A DNA stretch of 64,000 nt, from contig NZ_BJYX01000013.1 of assembly GCF_007991735.1 (NCBI RefSeq), positions 1-64,000 on the forward strand, in the 5' to 3' direction. Each line of letters starts with the position of its first letter. The first letter of the stretch is position 1. The stretch comes from Terrabacter aerolatus (GTDB lineage Bacteria; Actinomycetota; Actinomycetes; Actinomycetales; Dermatophilaceae). Below the pieces are notes generated by a model. It was not told where the DNA came from, searched no databases, and saw only the letters and a program-made list of their open reading frames with translations. Positions 29,784-39,379 of the stretch are shown piece after piece. A program made the translations under genes and the position numbers.

Positions 29784-30097
29784 CGGGTGCCGTCCTCTCG
29801 GGGAGCTCGACCGGACGGGTCGTCGTCGAGGTAGGAGTCGCCCTCGGGGTTCATCGGCACGTGCGGGCGCGCCCTGAGCACGATGCGGTAGGCCGAGTAG
29901 GTCAGCACCGAGCAGAGGATGACCCAGAGGAACTGGTACCAGATGAAGAACGGGAAGCCCCCGAGGCGGGGCTCGTCCTTGGCGTAGGTGCCGACGAGGA
30001 GCAGGGCGACGATGGGGATGGCGAGGAGCACGCCGGCGAGGACCAGCAGGCCCTTGTTCGCCGGGGGCGCCTCGTGGCGGTGCGGAGTGGTGCTCAC
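29780..30097 (-). CDS. DUF3311 small membrane protein, partner of the symporter
   Basis: The 105-residue protein has two hydrophobic segments (NKGLLVLAGVLLAIPIVALLL and YQFLWVILCSVLTYSAY), joined by the DUF3311-like LGGFPFFIWYQFLWV. It starts at GTG 30097 with GGAGG nine nucleotides upstream; the longer upstream frame lacks family similarity. It is cotranscribed with, and overlaps, the symporter gene, and is probably an accessory subunit. The 175-nt divergent spacer with lpdA must hold both promoters. Confidence 0.85.
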   Translation of the reverse strand: MSTTPHRHEAPPANKGLLVLAGVLLAIPIVALLLVGTYAKDEPRLGGFPFFIWYQFLWVILCSVLTYSAYRIVLRARPHVPMNPEGDSYLDDDPSGRAPREDGTR

Positions 30098-30260
30098 TCG
30101 GGTGACCTCCGTTGGTCGGGCCGGATTGTTCGGCCGTGCGTCGCGGAAACTTACTCTCGCGGCACGCCGCCATGTGGCCTGCGACACCGGCAATTGCCCG
30201 GTTCTGTGCAGATCGTGACGTGGTGCCGGGACGCCGTCCCGAGGCGCTCGCGTGCACGGA

Positions 30261-30275
30261 TAGGGTGGACACATG
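30261..30275 (+). promoter_or_regulatory. Leaderless promoter box and start of lpdA
   Basis: TAGGGT ends 6 nt before ATG 30273. Confidence 0.55.
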
Positions 30276-31670
30276 GCTGATTTCGATGTCGTTGTGCTCG
30301 GTGCCGGTCCTGGTGGCTACGTCGCGGCGATCCGCGCGTCGCAGCTCGGCAAGAAGGTCGCCGTCGTGGAGAAGCAGTACTGGGGCGGCGTCTGCCTCAA
30401 CGTCGGCTGCATCCCGAGCAAGGCCCTGCTCAAGAACGCCGAGCTCGCGCACACCCTGACCCACGAGAAGGCGAAGTACGGCATCGAGGGTGACGCCACG
30501 ATGAGCTTCGGCCCGACGCACGCCCGCAGCCGCAAGGTGTCCGAGGGCATCGTCAAGGGCGTCCACTTCCTCATGAAGAAGAACAAGATCGAGGAGATCG
30601 ACGGCTGGGGCACGCTGACCTCGCCGACCTCGATGGACGTCGCCCTCAACTCCGGCGAGCAGCGCTCGATCACCTTTGACAACCTCATCCTCGCGACCGG
30701 CTCGGTCACCCGCATGATCCCCGGCGTCGAGGTCAGCAAGAACGTCGTCACCTACGAGGAGCAGATCCTCGACCCCGAGCTGCCCGGCTCGATCATCATC
30801 GCCGGCTCGGGCGCCATCGGCGTCGAGTTCGCCTACGTCATGAAGAACTTCGGCGTCGACGTGACCATCGTCGAGTTCCTCGACCGCATGGTTCCGACCG
30901 AGGACGCCGACGTGTCCAAGGAGCTGCTCAAGCACTACAAGAAGCTGGGCGTCAAGGTCATGCTCGGCACCAAGGTCGAGTCCGTCCAGGACACCGGCTC
31001 CGGCGTCAAGGTCACGGTCAGCCCCGCGGCCGGCGGCGACCAGCAGGTCCTTGAGGCGGACCGTCTGCTCTCGGCGATCGGCTTCGCCCCGCGCACCCAG
31101 GGCTTCGGTCTCGAGGCCACCGGCGTCGAGCTGACCGAGCGCGGCGCCATCGCCATCGACGCGTACGGCCGCACCAACGTGCCGGGCGTCTACGCGATCG
31201 GCGACGTGACGGCCAAGCTCATGCTCGCCCACGTCGCCGAGGCCATGGGCATCGTCGCCGCCGAGACGATCGCCGGCGTCGAGACGATGGCCATCGACTT
31301 CGCCTTCATCCCGCGAGCCACCTACTGCCAGCCGCAGATCGGCTCGATGGGCCTGTCGGAGGCGCAGGCCAAGGAGGCCGGGCACGACGTCAAGACGGCG
31401 ACGTTCCCGTTCTCGGCCAACGGCAAGGCCATGGGCCTCGGCGAGCCGGTCGGCTTCGTCAAGGTCATCGCCGACGCGGAGCACAACGAGATCCTCGGCG
31501 CAGCGATGATCGGCCCCGACGTCACCGAGCTGCTCCCGGTCCTCAACCTCGCGCAGACGTGGGACCTCACGGCCGACGAGGTCTCGCGCACCGTCTTCGC
31601 GCACCCGACCCTCGGCGAGGCCGTCAAGGAGGCCGTCCACGGCATCGCGGGGCACATGATCAACTTCTGA
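30273..31670 (+). CDS. lpdA: Dihydrolipoyl dehydrogenase
   Basis: Lpd is the E3 flavoprotein of 2-oxoacid dehydrogenases. It reoxidises dihydrolipoamide with NAD+. The 465-residue protein has FAD-binding [13 protein letters not shown] and the redox-active disulfide [13 protein letters not shown] (Cys near 41 and 46). The NAD-binding segment is [15 protein letters not shown], and a second FAD motif, GVYAIGDVT, follows. The C-terminal His-Glu pair lies in [13 protein letters not shown]. It stands alone, without E1/E2 genes, so it probably serves several complexes in trans. Confidence 0.97.
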   Translation: MADFDVVVLGAGPGGYVAAIRASQLGKKVAVVEKQYWGGVCLNVGCIPSKALLKNAELAHTLTHEKAKYGIEGDATMSFGPTHARSRKVSEGIVKGVHFLMKKNKIEEIDGWGTLTSPTSMDVALNSGEQRSITFDNLILATGSVTRMIPGVEVSKNVVTYEEQILDPELPGSIIIAGSGAIGVEFAYVMKNFGVDVTIVEFLDRMVPTEDADVSKELLKHYKKLGVKVMLGTKVESVQDTGSGVKVTVSPAAGGDQQVLEADRLLSAIGFAPRTQGFGLEATGVELTERGAIAIDAYGRTNVPGVYAIGDVTAKLMLAHVAEAMGIVAAETIAGVETMAIDFAFIPRATYCQPQIGSMGLSEAQAKEAGHDVKTATFPFSANGKAMGLGEPVGFVKVIADAEHNEILGAAMIGPDVTELLPVLNLAQTWDLTADEVSRTVFAHPTLGEAVKEAVHGIAGHMINF

Positions 31671-31693
31671 GCACCGCGCACCACCCCCACGAC

Positions 31694-31730
31694 GTATGCC
31701 GTCCGCTCGACTCGAGCGGACGGCATACGG
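31694..31730. terminator. Perfect 18-bp inverted repeat after lpdA
   Basis: CGTATGCCGTCCGCTCGA and its exact complement are separated by one base, 23 nt after the lpdA stop. It is probably the lpdA terminator. Each arm holds a copy of the window's over-represented GTATGCC word. Confidence 0.75.
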
Positions 31731-31763
31731 CATGAACGGGTGACGGCCCGGCCGGGAACGGCA

Positions 31764-31794
31764 AGACGCCCCCGCGGAGTCCGCGGGGGCGTCT
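31764..31794. terminator. Terminator of the small membrane protein gene
   Basis: A perfect 15-bp inverted repeat (AGACGCCCCCGCGGA and its complement) lies 28 nt beyond the leftward stop at 31822. Confidence 0.75.
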
Positions 31795-31821
31795 GGCTGT
31801 GTGGTCGGTGGCCGAGACCGA

Positions 31822-31980
31822 TCAGTACCAGTGCTTACGGCCGCCGATGGCGCGACCCGTCGCGCCGAGCACGAAGAGCACGATGCCGATGACCAGGATG
31901 ATGGCGCCGATGGTCACAAGGATGCTGAGGGACTTCACGAGAAGTCCGATGATCAGCAAGATGAGTCCGAGAACGATCAT
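31822..31980 (-). CDS. Small hydrophobic protein, DUF6131-like
   Basis: This 52-residue frame is too short for most gene finders. It begins MIVLGLILLIIGLLVKSLSI and ends GATGRAIGGRKHWY. It has two hydrophobic segments (residues ~2-14 and ~19-38) and a basic C-terminus. The pattern matches a family of tiny actinobacterial membrane proteins. AAGGAG lies upstream of the ATG, though 12-13 nt away. It has its own terminator, and the frame is clean. Function unknown. Confidence 0.82.
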   Translation of the reverse strand: MIVLGLILLIIGLLVKSLSILVTIGAIILVIGIVLFVLGATGRAIGGRKHWY

Positions 31981-32129
31981 GGTGTCGCTTAGCTCCTTCA
32001 AGATGGATTCCCCGAGCAGTCAGGTCGTACCCAGCGGGCCGAGGTCCCCAAACGTCCTGTCGGTCACGAAACGGTCACGCGCCGCCGGACCCGGCCCGGT
32101 CTACGGTCCGCGCTGCACGCCCGGGCCGA

Positions 32130-32253
32130 TTAGGACGGCCGGAGGGCCGCTGTTACGCTTGGAGACGCCGTAGATCGGCCGCGGATCGATAGCGCCCAGG
32201 TGGACATGCCCTGGAGCACCGCGCAACGAGAATGAGAAGGAGTCGGTGCATCC
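32130..32253 (+). promoter_or_regulatory. rpsO promoter and leader
   Basis: TTAGGA (32130-32135) and TACGCT (32154-32159), 18 nt apart, form a candidate promoter. A leader of about 90 nt follows, with a CCAGG/CCTGG hairpin and AAGGAG before the ATG. S15 binds its own leader in several phyla, so autoregulation here is possible but unproven. The spacer 31981-32130 shows nothing else. Confidence 0.4.
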
Positions 32254-32523
32254 ATGCCTTTGGAAGCTGACGTGAAGAAGCAGATCATGACCGAGTACGC
32301 CACGGTCGAGGGCGACACCGGCTCTCCCGAGGTCCAGATCGCGATGCTGACGCAGCGCATCAAGGACCTGACCGAGCACGCTCGGGCCCACAAGCACGAC
32401 CACCACAGCCGTCGTGGTCTCCTCCTGCTGGTCGGCCGCCGCAAGCGCATGCTGCGCTACCTCGAGGCGACCGACATCGAGCGCTACCGTTCGCTGATCA
32501 AGCGACTCGGCCTGCGTCGATGA
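32254..32523 (+). CDS. rpsO: 30S ribosomal protein S15
   Basis: S15 is a primary 16S rRNA-binding protein of the platform. The 89-residue protein has the normal length and the motifs [34 protein letters not shown] and [19 protein letters not shown] precedes the ATG. In most actinobacteria it follows ribF directly; here ribF is 27 kb away. It is followed by pnp, as usual. Confidence 0.98.
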   Translation: MPLEADVKKQIMTEYATVEGDTGSPEVQIAMLTQRIKDLTEHARAHKHDHHSRRGLLLLVGRRKRMLRYLEATDIERYRSLIKRLGLRR

Positions 32524-32529
32524 GTTCGT

Positions 32530-32572
32530 GACGAAAGGCGGTCACCGCGTCCTGCGGGGACCGCCTTTCGTC
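32530..32572 (+). terminator. Stem-loop between rpsO and pnp
   Basis: A 14-bp stem (GACGAAAGGCGGTC and its complement) with a 15-nt loop lies just after rpsO. In other bacteria this region holds a terminator plus an RNase processing site that controls pnp. Confidence 0.75.
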
Positions 32573-32691
32573 GTAGGTGCAGGCAGCCGACGCCCGTCGT
32601 AGCCGCACCAGGGCCAGCCGGCCCGAAGAAGAAACCACGCACACAACGACGATGTGCGCGGGCACTTGAGAAAAAGAAAGCGAGGGCCCAC

Positions 32692-34950
32692 ATGGAGGGT
32701 CCAGACATCACCTTCGCCGAGGCCGTCATCGACAACGGCAGCTTCGGCACCCGCACGGTCCGGTTCGAGACCGGCCGCCTCGCCCGACAGGCCGGCGGCG
32801 CCGTCACGGCCTACCTCGACGACGACACGATGCTCCTGTCGACGACGTCCGCGGGCAAGTCCCCCAAGGACCAGTTCGACTTCTTCCCGCTGACGGTCGA
32901 CGTCGAAGAGCGCATGTACGCGATCGGCAAGATCCCCGGCAGCTTCTTCCGCCGCGAGGGCCGCCCGTCCACCGAGGCGATCCTCACCTGCCGCCTCATC
33001 GACCGCCCGCTGCGCCCGACCTTCAAGAAGGGTCTGCGCAACGAGGTCCAGGTCATCATCTCGGTGTTCTCGCTGAACCCCGACCACCAGTACGACGTGC
33101 TCGCCATCAACGCGGCCAGCGCCTCGACGCAGATCTCCGGCCTCCCGTTCTCGGGCCCCATCGGTGGCGTGCGCGTCTCGCTCATCGACGGCCAGTGGGT
33201 CGCCTTCCCGAACTTCTCCGACATCGAGCGCTCGGTCTTCGACATGGTCGTCGCCGGTCGCGTCGTCAAGCACGCCGACGGCAGCGACGACGTCGCGATC
33301 ATGATGGTCGAGGCCGAGTCCACCGAGTCGACGTGGGACCTCGTCAAGAACGAGGGCAAGCAGGCGCCGACCGAGGAGGTCGTCTCCGAGGGCCTCGAGG
33401 CCTCCAAGAAGTTCATCAAGCAGCTCTGCGAGGCCCAGGCCCAGCTCGCTGCCGAGGCCGCCAAGCCGGTCCAGGACTTCCCGATCTTCCTCGACTACGA
33501 GGACGACGTCTACGCCGCCGTCGAGTCCGCCGTCGAGGCCGACACGACCGCTGCCCTCACGATCGCGGGCAAGCAGGAGCGCGAGGAGCGCCTCGACGAG
33601 ATCAAGGCCGCCGCCAAGGCGCAGCTCGCCGAGCAGTTCGAGGGGCGTGACAAGGAGGTCTCGGCCGCCTTCCGCTCCGTGCAGAAGAAGCTCATCCGCC
33701 AGCGCATCCTGCGCGACAAGGTCCGCATCGACGGCCGTGGCCTCGCCGACATCCGCGCCCTGGGCGCCGAGGTCGAGGTCCTGCCGCGCGTGCACGGTTC
33801 GGCGATCTTCGAGCGTGGCGAGACCCAGATCATGGGCGTCACGACGCTCAACATGCTCAAGATGGAGCAGCAGCTCGACACGCTGAGCCCCGTCACGCGC
33901 AAGCGGTACATGCACAACTACAACTTCCCGCCCTACAGCACCGGTGAGACCGGCCGCGTCGGTTCGCCGAAGCGCCGCGAGATCGGTCACGGCGCCCTGG
34001 CCGAGCGTGCGCTCATGCCCGTCCTGCCGACGCGCGAGGAGTTCCCGTACGCGATCCGTCAGGTGTCCGAGGCGCTCGGCTCCAACGGTTCGACGTCGAT
34101 GGGCTCGGTCTGCGCCTCGACCCTGTCGCTGCTCAACGCCGGTGTGCCGCTGCGCGCCCCGGTCGCCGGCATCGCGATGGGCCTCGTGTCCGACACCGTC
34201 GACGGCGAGACGCAGTACGCCGCGCTCACCGACATCCTCGGTGCCGAGGACGCCTTCGGCGACATGGACTTCAAGGTCGCCGGCACCAAGGAGTTCGTCA
34301 CGGCCATCCAGCTCGACACGAAGCTCGACGGCATCCCCGCCTCGGTCCTCGCCGGCGCGCTGACCCAGGCCCGCGACGCACGTCTGCACATCCTCGACGT
34401 CATGGCCGAGTCCATCGACGTGCCCGACGAGATGAGCCCCTACGCGCCGCGGATCATCACGGTGAAGGTCCCCGTCGACAAGATCGGTGAGGTCATCGGC
34501 CCGAAGGGCAAGATGATCAACCAGATCCAGGACGACACGGGCGCCGACATCTCCATCGAGGACGACGGCACCGTGTTCATCGGTGCGGTCGACGGCCCCT
34601 CGGCCGAGGCGGCTCGCGCGGCGATCAACGCCATCGCGAACCCGACGATGCCCGAGGTCGGCGAGCGCTTCCTCGGCACCGTCGTCAAGACGACGACCTT
34701 CGGTGCGTTCGTCTCGCTGCTGCCCGGCAAGGACGGCCTGCTGCACATCTCCGAGGTGCGCAAGCTCGTCGGCGGCAAGCGGATCGACAGCGTCGACGAC
34801 GTCGTCAAGATCGGCCAGAAGATCCAGGTGGAGCTCAAGGAGATCGACCCGCGCGGCAAGCTCAGCCTCGCAGCGGTCCTCGCCGAGGGCGACAACGGTG
34901 ACTCGGCCGCCGAGGCCGACGCTCCGGCCACGGAGTCCGCTGACGCCTGA
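32692..34950 (+). CDS. pnp: Polyribonucleotide nucleotidyltransferase (PNPase)
   Basis: PNPase degrades RNA phosphorolytically from the 3' end. The 752-residue protein has two RNase PH cores. The first contains [17 protein letters not shown] and [25 protein letters not shown]; the second contains [13 protein letters not shown]. The catalytic-side motif [37 protein letters not shown] is present (described by its start, MGLVSD, near residue 497). A KH domain ([19 protein letters not shown]) and an S1 domain ([22 protein letters not shown]) follow. It ends with a short acidic tail. Confidence 0.98.
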   Translation: MEGPDITFAEAVIDNGSFGTRTVRFETGRLARQAGGAVTAYLDDDTMLLSTTSAGKSPKDQFDFFPLTVDVEERMYAIGKIPGSFFRREGRPSTEAILTCRLIDRPLRPTFKKGLRNEVQVIISVFSLNPDHQYDVLAINAASASTQISGLPFSGPIGGVRVSLIDGQWVAFPNFSDIERSVFDMVVAGRVVKHADGSDDVAIMMVEAESTESTWDLVKNEGKQAPTEEVVSEGLEASKKFIKQLCEAQAQLAAEAAKPVQDFPIFLDYEDDVYAAVESAVEADTTAALTIAGKQEREERLDEIKAAAKAQLAEQFEGRDKEVSAAFRSVQKKLIRQRILRDKVRIDGRGLADIRALGAEVEVLPRVHGSAIFERGETQIMGVTTLNMLKMEQQLDTLSPVTRKRYMHNYNFPPYSTGETGRVGSPKRREIGHGALAERALMPVLPTREEFPYAIRQVSEALGSNGSTSMGSVCASTLSLLNAGVPLRAPVAGIAMGLVSDTVDGETQYAALTDILGAEDAFGDMDFKVAGTKEFVTAIQLDTKLDGIPASVLAGALTQARDARLHILDVMAESIDVPDEMSPYAPRIITVKVPVDKIGEVIGPKGKMINQIQDDTGADISIEDDGTVFIGAVDGPSAEAARAAINAIANPTMPEVGERFLGTVVKTTTFGAFVSLLPGKDGLLHISEVRKLVGGKRIDSVDDVVKIGQKIQVELKEIDPRGKLSLAAVLAEGDNGDSAAEADAPATESADA

Positions 34951-34970
34951 CCGGTCCCGGATCCACACGG

Positions 34971-35003
34971 ACGGCCCGCCACCCCACCGGGGTGGCGGGC
35001 CGT
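34971..35003 (+). terminator. Terminator after pnp
   Basis: A perfect 15-bp stem (ACGGCCCGCCACCCC and its complement) with a 3-nt loop lies 20 nt after the stop. Confidence 0.8.
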
Positions 35004-35115
35004 TCGCCGTCCCCGACCTCGAGTCCGGGGGATCGCGGTTGCGCGGGCGTCGTCCTCCGACAGGCGCGCCCGGCCCGGGAGGCAGGGGAGGAACGGCGGT
35101 GGCGACAGCCGTGGG

Positions 35116-36180
35116 TCAGTCGCGGCGACCGAAGCGGCCGGAGAGCCGCGGGTCGGTCTCCCACCACAGACCCGATGCGGCGGGCGCCTCGCTGCCCTGC
35201 TCGCCGTCCGCAGCGTCCACCTGGGCCCCGTCGACCTGAGCCGCCGGCCCGGACCGCGACCCAGACTGCACGACCCCGACCGGCGCGCCAGGGCGCGAGG
35301 TGGCGGGTCGGTTGGTGACGTCGCGCTGCTCGGCCTCGAGCTGCTCGTCGATGGCGCGCGCGTCCCGCTCGTCGCTGCGCACCCACTCCATGAAGACGGC
35401 ACCGATGACCGGGAGCCCCACGGACTCCGCGACCGCGAGCAGCGCCCCGCCGCCGAGCTTCTGGTCGAGCGCCGGGTCGATTCCGCTGACGGGGCTGGAG
35501 AAGCCGGGGAAGTGCGGTGCCAGCAGCGTCGAGGAGGTCATGACGAGGATGCCGGGGATCGCGTCGAGCAGCCCGTCGACGAAGGCGAGGAAGGCGCGGA
35601 CCGGAGGCGTGGCCCAGCGCGGCAGCAGCTCCTCGACGAGCAGCGGCAGCACGAAGAGCAGGCCCGAGCCGAGCAGCACGACGTAGAGCAGGGCGGCCAC
35701 GGCCTCGGACTGCACCGACCGCTCGAACCAGGGGGTGTAGAAGACCGCCAGCAGCGTGCCCACCGCGAGCAGGGTGCTGACGGCCGGGAACATCAGGGCC
35801 CGTGCGAGCCGGCTGTCGAGGAGCCGCAGCAGCCAGTGCCCGGACCCGGAGGAGGTGGCCTTCAGCAGGCGCACGGGGTCGCCGAGCGCCAGCCCGACCG
35901 GGGTGAGCGACGCCAGCACCCCGACCTGCAGCGCACCGATCCAGAAGACCTGCGTGCGGTAGACCGCGAGGGGTCCGCACACGGCATACGCCAGCGTCCC
36001 CACCCCGAGACCGAGGTAGAGGGCGGGCCGCCACCACGACCAGGGCACCCCGCCGCGGCGCGCACGCCGCAGCCACACCGCATAGGGCACCACCGCGAGG
36101 GCCACGAGGGCCAGCCCGACCGGTGCCGGGGTCCACGCGGTGAGCAGGGACGTCGGGGTGAACACGGGCACGACCGGCAT
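35116..36180 (-). CDS. Cytochrome c oxidase assembly (CtaG/caa3-type) membrane protein
   Basis: The 354-residue protein has about seven membrane segments. The caa3_CtaG-like pattern is seen in FWIGALQVGVLASLTPVGLALGDPVRLL, given here by its core VGVLASLTPVGLALGDP, in FYTPWFERSV, and in LLDAIPGILVMTSS. It probably takes part in haem-copper oxidase (CuA/CuB) assembly. The last ~70 residues are a hydrophilic, low-complexity cytoplasmic tail. ATG 36180 was chosen because the N-terminal membrane segment begins just after it. It is divergent from dapB. Confidence 0.82.
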   Translation of the reverse strand: MPVVPVFTPTSLLTAWTPAPVGLALVALAVVPYAVWLRRARRGGVPWSWWRPALYLGLGVGTLAYAVCGPLAVYRTQVFWIGALQVGVLASLTPVGLALGDPVRLLKATSSGSGHWLLRLLDSRLARALMFPAVSTLLAVGTLLAVFYTPWFERSVQSEAVAALLYVVLLGSGLLFVLPLLVEELLPRWATPPVRAFLAFVDGLLDAIPGILVMTSSTLLAPHFPGFSSPVSGIDPALDQKLGGGALLAVAESVGLPVIGAVFMEWVRSDERDARAIDEQLEAEQRDVTNRPATSRPGAPVGVVQSGSRSGPAAQVDGAQVDAADGEQGSEAPAASGLWWETDPRLSGRFGRRD

Positions 36181-36300
36181 CGTCGCGCCCGGTCCTGAGT
36201 GTCCGGTGGGAACGGGGCGCCGCGGGGAGCGTGGCCGTCGCCGGCTCACCGTCGCGGGTCCGTATGCCGTGGGCGGCCGCCCACGCCCGAGCGCGCTCGT

Positions 36301-36315
36301 TAGGGTGGCCGGGTG
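36301..36315 (+). promoter_or_regulatory. Leaderless promoter box and start of dapB
   Basis: TAGGGT ends 6 nt before GTG 36313. Confidence 0.55.
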
Positions 36316-37101
36316 AGCGACACGACAGGCAGGCAGTCCCGCGACACCAAGGTCGCCGTCATCGGGGCCAGCGGCCGGATGGGGTCCGAGGCGGTGCGTG
36401 CCGTCGAGACGGCCTCGGGGCTGTCCCTCGTCGGGGCCTACGGGTCCGGCGACGACCTGGGCGACCTCGGGGGTGCCGAGGTCGCCGTCGAGCTGACCGT
36501 GCCCGGCGCCTCGCCCGCCAACGTCGCCCACTGCGTGGAGCGCGGCGTCCACGTCGTCGTCGGCACCACCGGCTGGGACGACGAGCGGCTCGAGACGCTC
36601 CGTGGGCAGCTGACGCAGGCCCCGCCGGCGGCCTCCGGGACCGGGGTCGGCGTGCTCATCGCGCCGAACTTCGCCATCGGGGCGCTGCTCATGATGTCGT
36701 TCGCCGCCAAGGCCGCCCCCTTCTTCGAGTCCGTCGAGGTCATCGAGCTGCACCACCCGGCCAAGGTCGACGCGCCGTCCGGCACGGCCGCGCGCACCGC
36801 GGCGATGATCGGGCGGGCCCGCTCCGAGGCCGGGTGCGCTCCCGTGCCCGACGCGACGACGCACGACCCCGACGGCGCCCGCGGCGCCCGGGTGGACGGC
36901 ATCCCCGTGCACTCCGTGCGGCTGCGGGGACTGACCGCCCACCAGGAGGTGCTGCTCGGCAACGCGGGCGAGATGCTCACGCTGCGTCACGACTCCTTCG
37001 ACCGGGACAGCTTCATGCCCGGTGTCATCGCAGCGGTGCGCGCGGTCGCCGACCACCCCGGCCTGACCGTCGGGCTCGAGCACTACCTCGGTCTGGCCTG
37101 A
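36313..37101 (+). CDS. dapB: 4-hydroxy-tetrahydrodipicolinate reductase
   Basis: DapB reduces HTPA to tetrahydrodipicolinate in the diaminopimelate/lysine pathway. The 262-residue protein has the Rossmann motif [18 protein letters not shown]. It also has [13 protein letters not shown] and the active-site region [17 protein letters not shown], where the catalytic His and Lys lie. It ends in LEHYLGL. The length is usual. dapA lies 10 kb downstream; the paa and azl genes come between. Confidence 0.96.
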   Translation: MSDTTGRQSRDTKVAVIGASGRMGSEAVRAVETASGLSLVGAYGSGDDLGDLGGAEVAVELTVPGASPANVAHCVERGVHVVVGTTGWDDERLETLRGQLTQAPPAASGTGVGVLIAPNFAIGALLMMSFAAKAAPFFESVEVIELHHPAKVDAPSGTAARTAAMIGRARSEAGCAPVPDATTHDPDGARGARVDGIPVHSVRLRGLTAHQEVLLGNAGEMLTLRHDSFDRDSFMPGVIAAVRAVADHPGLTVGLEHYLGLA

Positions 37102-37138
37102 CCGGCGCCGCCGAACGATCCTGCTGAACGAGCCTGCC

Positions 37139-38002
37139 GTGGCCATCCCCAAGGTCGTCCTCTTCTACGCGTTCCGGCCGCTCGCCGACCCCGACGCGCT
37201 CCGACTGTGGCAGCGTGACCTCTGCGAGGGCCTCGGGCTGCGCGGTCGGATCCTGCTGTCCCCGCACGGGATCAACGCGACGGTCGGCGGCGACGTGACC
37301 GTGCTCAAGACCTACGTGCGCAAGACCCGCGAGTACGCCCCCTTCCACGACATCGACGTGAAGTGGAGTGACGGGACCGGGCTCGACGGCGCCGGGCGCA
37401 GCCTCGACTTCCCGCGTCTCGTGGTCAAGGTCCGCGACGAGATCGTCTCGTTCGGGGTGCCCGACGAGATCGTCGTCGACGAGAGCGGTGTCGTCGGCGG
37501 CGGCACCCGGCTGCGTCCCGACGAGCTCGACGCCCTCGTGGCCGAGCGCGGGGACGACGTCGTGCTCTTCGACGGACGCAACGCCGTCGAGGCGCAGGTG
37601 GGGCACTTCCGCGGCGCGGTCGTGCCCGACATCGGGCACACGAGCGACTTCGTGCGCGAGCTCGACGCCGGCCGGTGGGACGCGCTCAAGGGCCGCCCCG
37701 TCGTCACCTACTGCACGGGCGGCATCCGGTGCGAGGTGCTGACCAGCATCATGCGCTCGCGCGGCTTCGAGGAGGTCTACCAGCTGGACGGGGGCATCGT
37801 GCGCTACGGCGAGGAGCGCGGTGACCGCGGCCTGTGGGAGGGCCACCTCTACGTCTTCGACGAACGGATGGCCGTGCCCTTCACCGACGAGGCCGTGCAC
37901 CTGGCCGCGTGCCACGTGTGCGGCACGCCGACGAGTCGCCTGCACAACCGCGAGGACCTGCCCGGGCGTCCGCTCCAGCCGGTCTGCGACGCCCACGCCT
38001 GA
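37139..38002 (+). CDS. trhO: tRNA uridine(34) hydroxylase, rhodanese-domain protein
   Basis: TrhO/YceA makes 5-hydroxyuridine at the tRNA wobble position. The 287-residue protein has the N-terminal acylphosphatase-like domain ([29 protein letters not shown]). The rhodanese domain has the conserved Cys in [10 protein letters not shown] (near residue 191) and [14 protein letters not shown]-terminal pair [10 protein letters not shown] ... VCDAH may bind a metal. GTG 37139 has no clear ribosome-binding site, 37 nt after dapB, so coupling to dapB is likely. The 3' end converges on yjbR. Confidence 0.92.
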   Translation: MAIPKVVLFYAFRPLADPDALRLWQRDLCEGLGLRGRILLSPHGINATVGGDVTVLKTYVRKTREYAPFHDIDVKWSDGTGLDGAGRSLDFPRLVVKVRDEIVSFGVPDEIVVDESGVVGGGTRLRPDELDALVAERGDDVVLFDGRNAVEAQVGHFRGAVVPDIGHTSDFVRELDAGRWDALKGRPVVTYCTGGIRCEVLTSIMRSRGFEEVYQLDGGIVRYGEERGDRGLWEGHLYVFDERMAVPFTDEAVHLAACHVCGTPTSRLHNREDLPGRPLQPVCDAHA

Positions 38003-38008
38003 TCTGCC

Positions 38009-38365
38009 TCAGGGGCCTGGCTGCTCCTCGGGAGCACGCATGCGCCAGGCGTCCGTCACGAGCTCCTCGAGCCGAGTGGTGTCGACGCTCTCGAGCCGCA
38101 GCATGACGAGCGGGGCGCCGTCATAGCCCGGCGTCGTGAAGAAGAGGTCGGGCTCACCGAGGAGCAGCGCCTGCTTCTCGGCCTCGTCGCCGACGTAGAG
38201 CACGGCGACGTCGGTCCGGATGACGCGTCTCTGCCCCGGCACCCGCTCGGGCCAGGACCAGATGAAGCCCTTGTCGCCGACCCGGAAGTCGAAGCCCTGG
38301 CTCGGGTTCTCCTCCACCCCGGGCAGCGCGAGGGCCAGTCGGCGCACGTCGTCGGCGTCGGCCAC
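38009..38365 (-). CDS. MmcQ/YjbR family protein
   Basis: The 118-residue protein shows the family pattern: RRLALALPGVEENPSQGFDFRVGDKGFIWSW (given by its start RRLALALPGVEE), FFTTPGYDGAPLVMLRLE, and LEELVTDAWRMRAP at the C-terminus. YjbR proteins are small, double-wing, putative DNA-binding proteins of unknown role. It starts at GTG 38365, 4 nt after azlD, as the last gene of a leftward group. Confidence 0.85.
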   Translation of the reverse strand: MADADDVRRLALALPGVEENPSQGFDFRVGDKGFIWSWPERVPGQRRVIRTDVAVLYVGDEAEKQALLLGEPDLFFTTPGYDGAPLVMLRLESVDTTRLEELVTDAWRMRAPEEQPGP

Positions 38366-38369
38366 CGGA

Positions 38370-38684
38370 TCAGGCCCAGCCCAGCGCGCGCAGGACGGCC
38401 GCCGTGGCGGCGCCCAGCACGACGACGACGATGAACGGCGCGCGGAGCAGGAGCGCGACGACGGCGACGGCGACGGCGGCTGCCCGGGCGTCGAGCACGA
38501 ACGAGCCGCCGGGACCCGTGAAGGCCTGCGTCGCGACGAGGGCTGCGAGCAGTGCGATGGGCAGGGCGGCCGTGATCCGGCGGACGCGCGGGGCGTCGAG
38601 CAGGTGAGCGGGCACGAGGTGTCCGGCGAGCTTGAGGCCGAAGGCGATCGCGGCTGCGACGAGGATGGCGGTCCACAGGCTCAC
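38370..38684 (-). CDS. azlD: AzlD-family branched-chain amino acid exporter subunit
   Basis: The 104-residue membrane protein has about four hydrophobic segments. It contains LVPAHLLDAPRVRRITAALP and LRAPFIVVVVLGAATAA, typical of AzlD. It overlaps azlC by 4 nt (GTGA). AzlC and AzlD together form a two-component exporter for branched-chain amino acids and analogues. Confidence 0.88.
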   Translation of the reverse strand: MSLWTAILVAAAIAFGLKLAGHLVPAHLLDAPRVRRITAALPIALLAALVATQAFTGPGGSFVLDARAAAVAVAVVALLLRAPFIVVVVLGAATAAVLRALGWA

Positions 38685-39379
38685 GGCTGCTCCCGCCGGG
38701 GAGTGTGCCACGCGAGCAGCGATGCCGCGGCGGCCGTCACGACGGGTATGCCGGGTGGCAACGTCGGTGACAGCACGATGGCCACGACGGCGCCCACGAC
38801 CGCGATGGCGACCGCGTCCCGGTTGCGCAGTCGCGGCCAGAGCAGGGCGGTGAACGCGGCGCAGGCGGCCGCGTCGAGACCATAGGTGCGCGGGTCGCCG
38901 ATGAGGTTGCCGATGAGGGCCCCGGCGAGCGTCGTGAGGTTCCACAGCACGAAGACGGTCAGGCCGGTGACCCAGAAACCCAGCCGGGAGGTGCGCTCGT
39001 CGTCCTGGGCCACGGCCACGGCGGTCGACTCGTCGATGGTCAGGTGGGCTGCCGCGACCCGGACGGGCCCGCGCGCGCCGAGCAGGTGGGTCAGCTCGAG
39101 GGCGTAGAGCCCGTTGCGGATGCCGAGCATCGACGAGGCCGCGATCGCTGCAGGCGCGGCGTGGAGGCCGTTCGCGATGATGCCGACGAAGGCGAACTGC
39201 GAACCGCCGGTGAACATCAGCAGCGACAGCGCCATCGCCTGCCACGTGTCGAGCCCGGCCGCGACGGCCAGCGCACCGAAGCTGATGCCGTAGGCGCCGG
39301 TGGCGACTCCCACCGACAGGGCCTGGCGCACGACGGCGCGGCGGGCCCCCGAGGCGGCGGCAGCTCCCGCCGGGCTCAC
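38681..39379 (-). CDS. azlC: AzlC-family branched-chain amino acid exporter
   Basis: The 232-residue membrane protein has the AzlC core ISFGALAVAAGLDTWQAMALS and the segment LMFTGGSQFAFVGI. It also has SSMLGIRNGLYAL and HLTIDESTAVA. It probably exports branched-chain amino acids with AzlD. GTG 39379 overlaps the stop of the upstream GNAT gene, so azlC, azlD and the GNAT are one transcript. Confidence 0.9.
   Translation of the reverse strand: MSPAGAAAASGARRAVVRQALSVGVATGAYGISFGALAVAAGLDTWQAMALSLLMFTGGSQFAFVGIIANGLHAAPAAIAASSMLGIRNGLYALELTHLLGARGPVRVAAAHLTIDESTAVAVAQDDERTSRLGFWVTGLTVFVLWNLTTLAGALIGNLIGDPRTYGLDAAACAAFTALLWPRLRNRDAVAIAVVGAVVAIVLSPTLPPGIPVVTAAAASLLAWHTPRREQP

Noticed and set aside
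28098-31733. A 1211-codon leftward frame spanning the symporter and lpdA
   Set aside because: Only the last 561 residues match a family; the rest is antisense to lpdA. The symporter start is ATG 29783.
34862-37152. Long leftward frames reaching across dapB
   Set aside because: They extend the CtaG-like gene into antisense of dapB; family similarity begins at ATG 36180.
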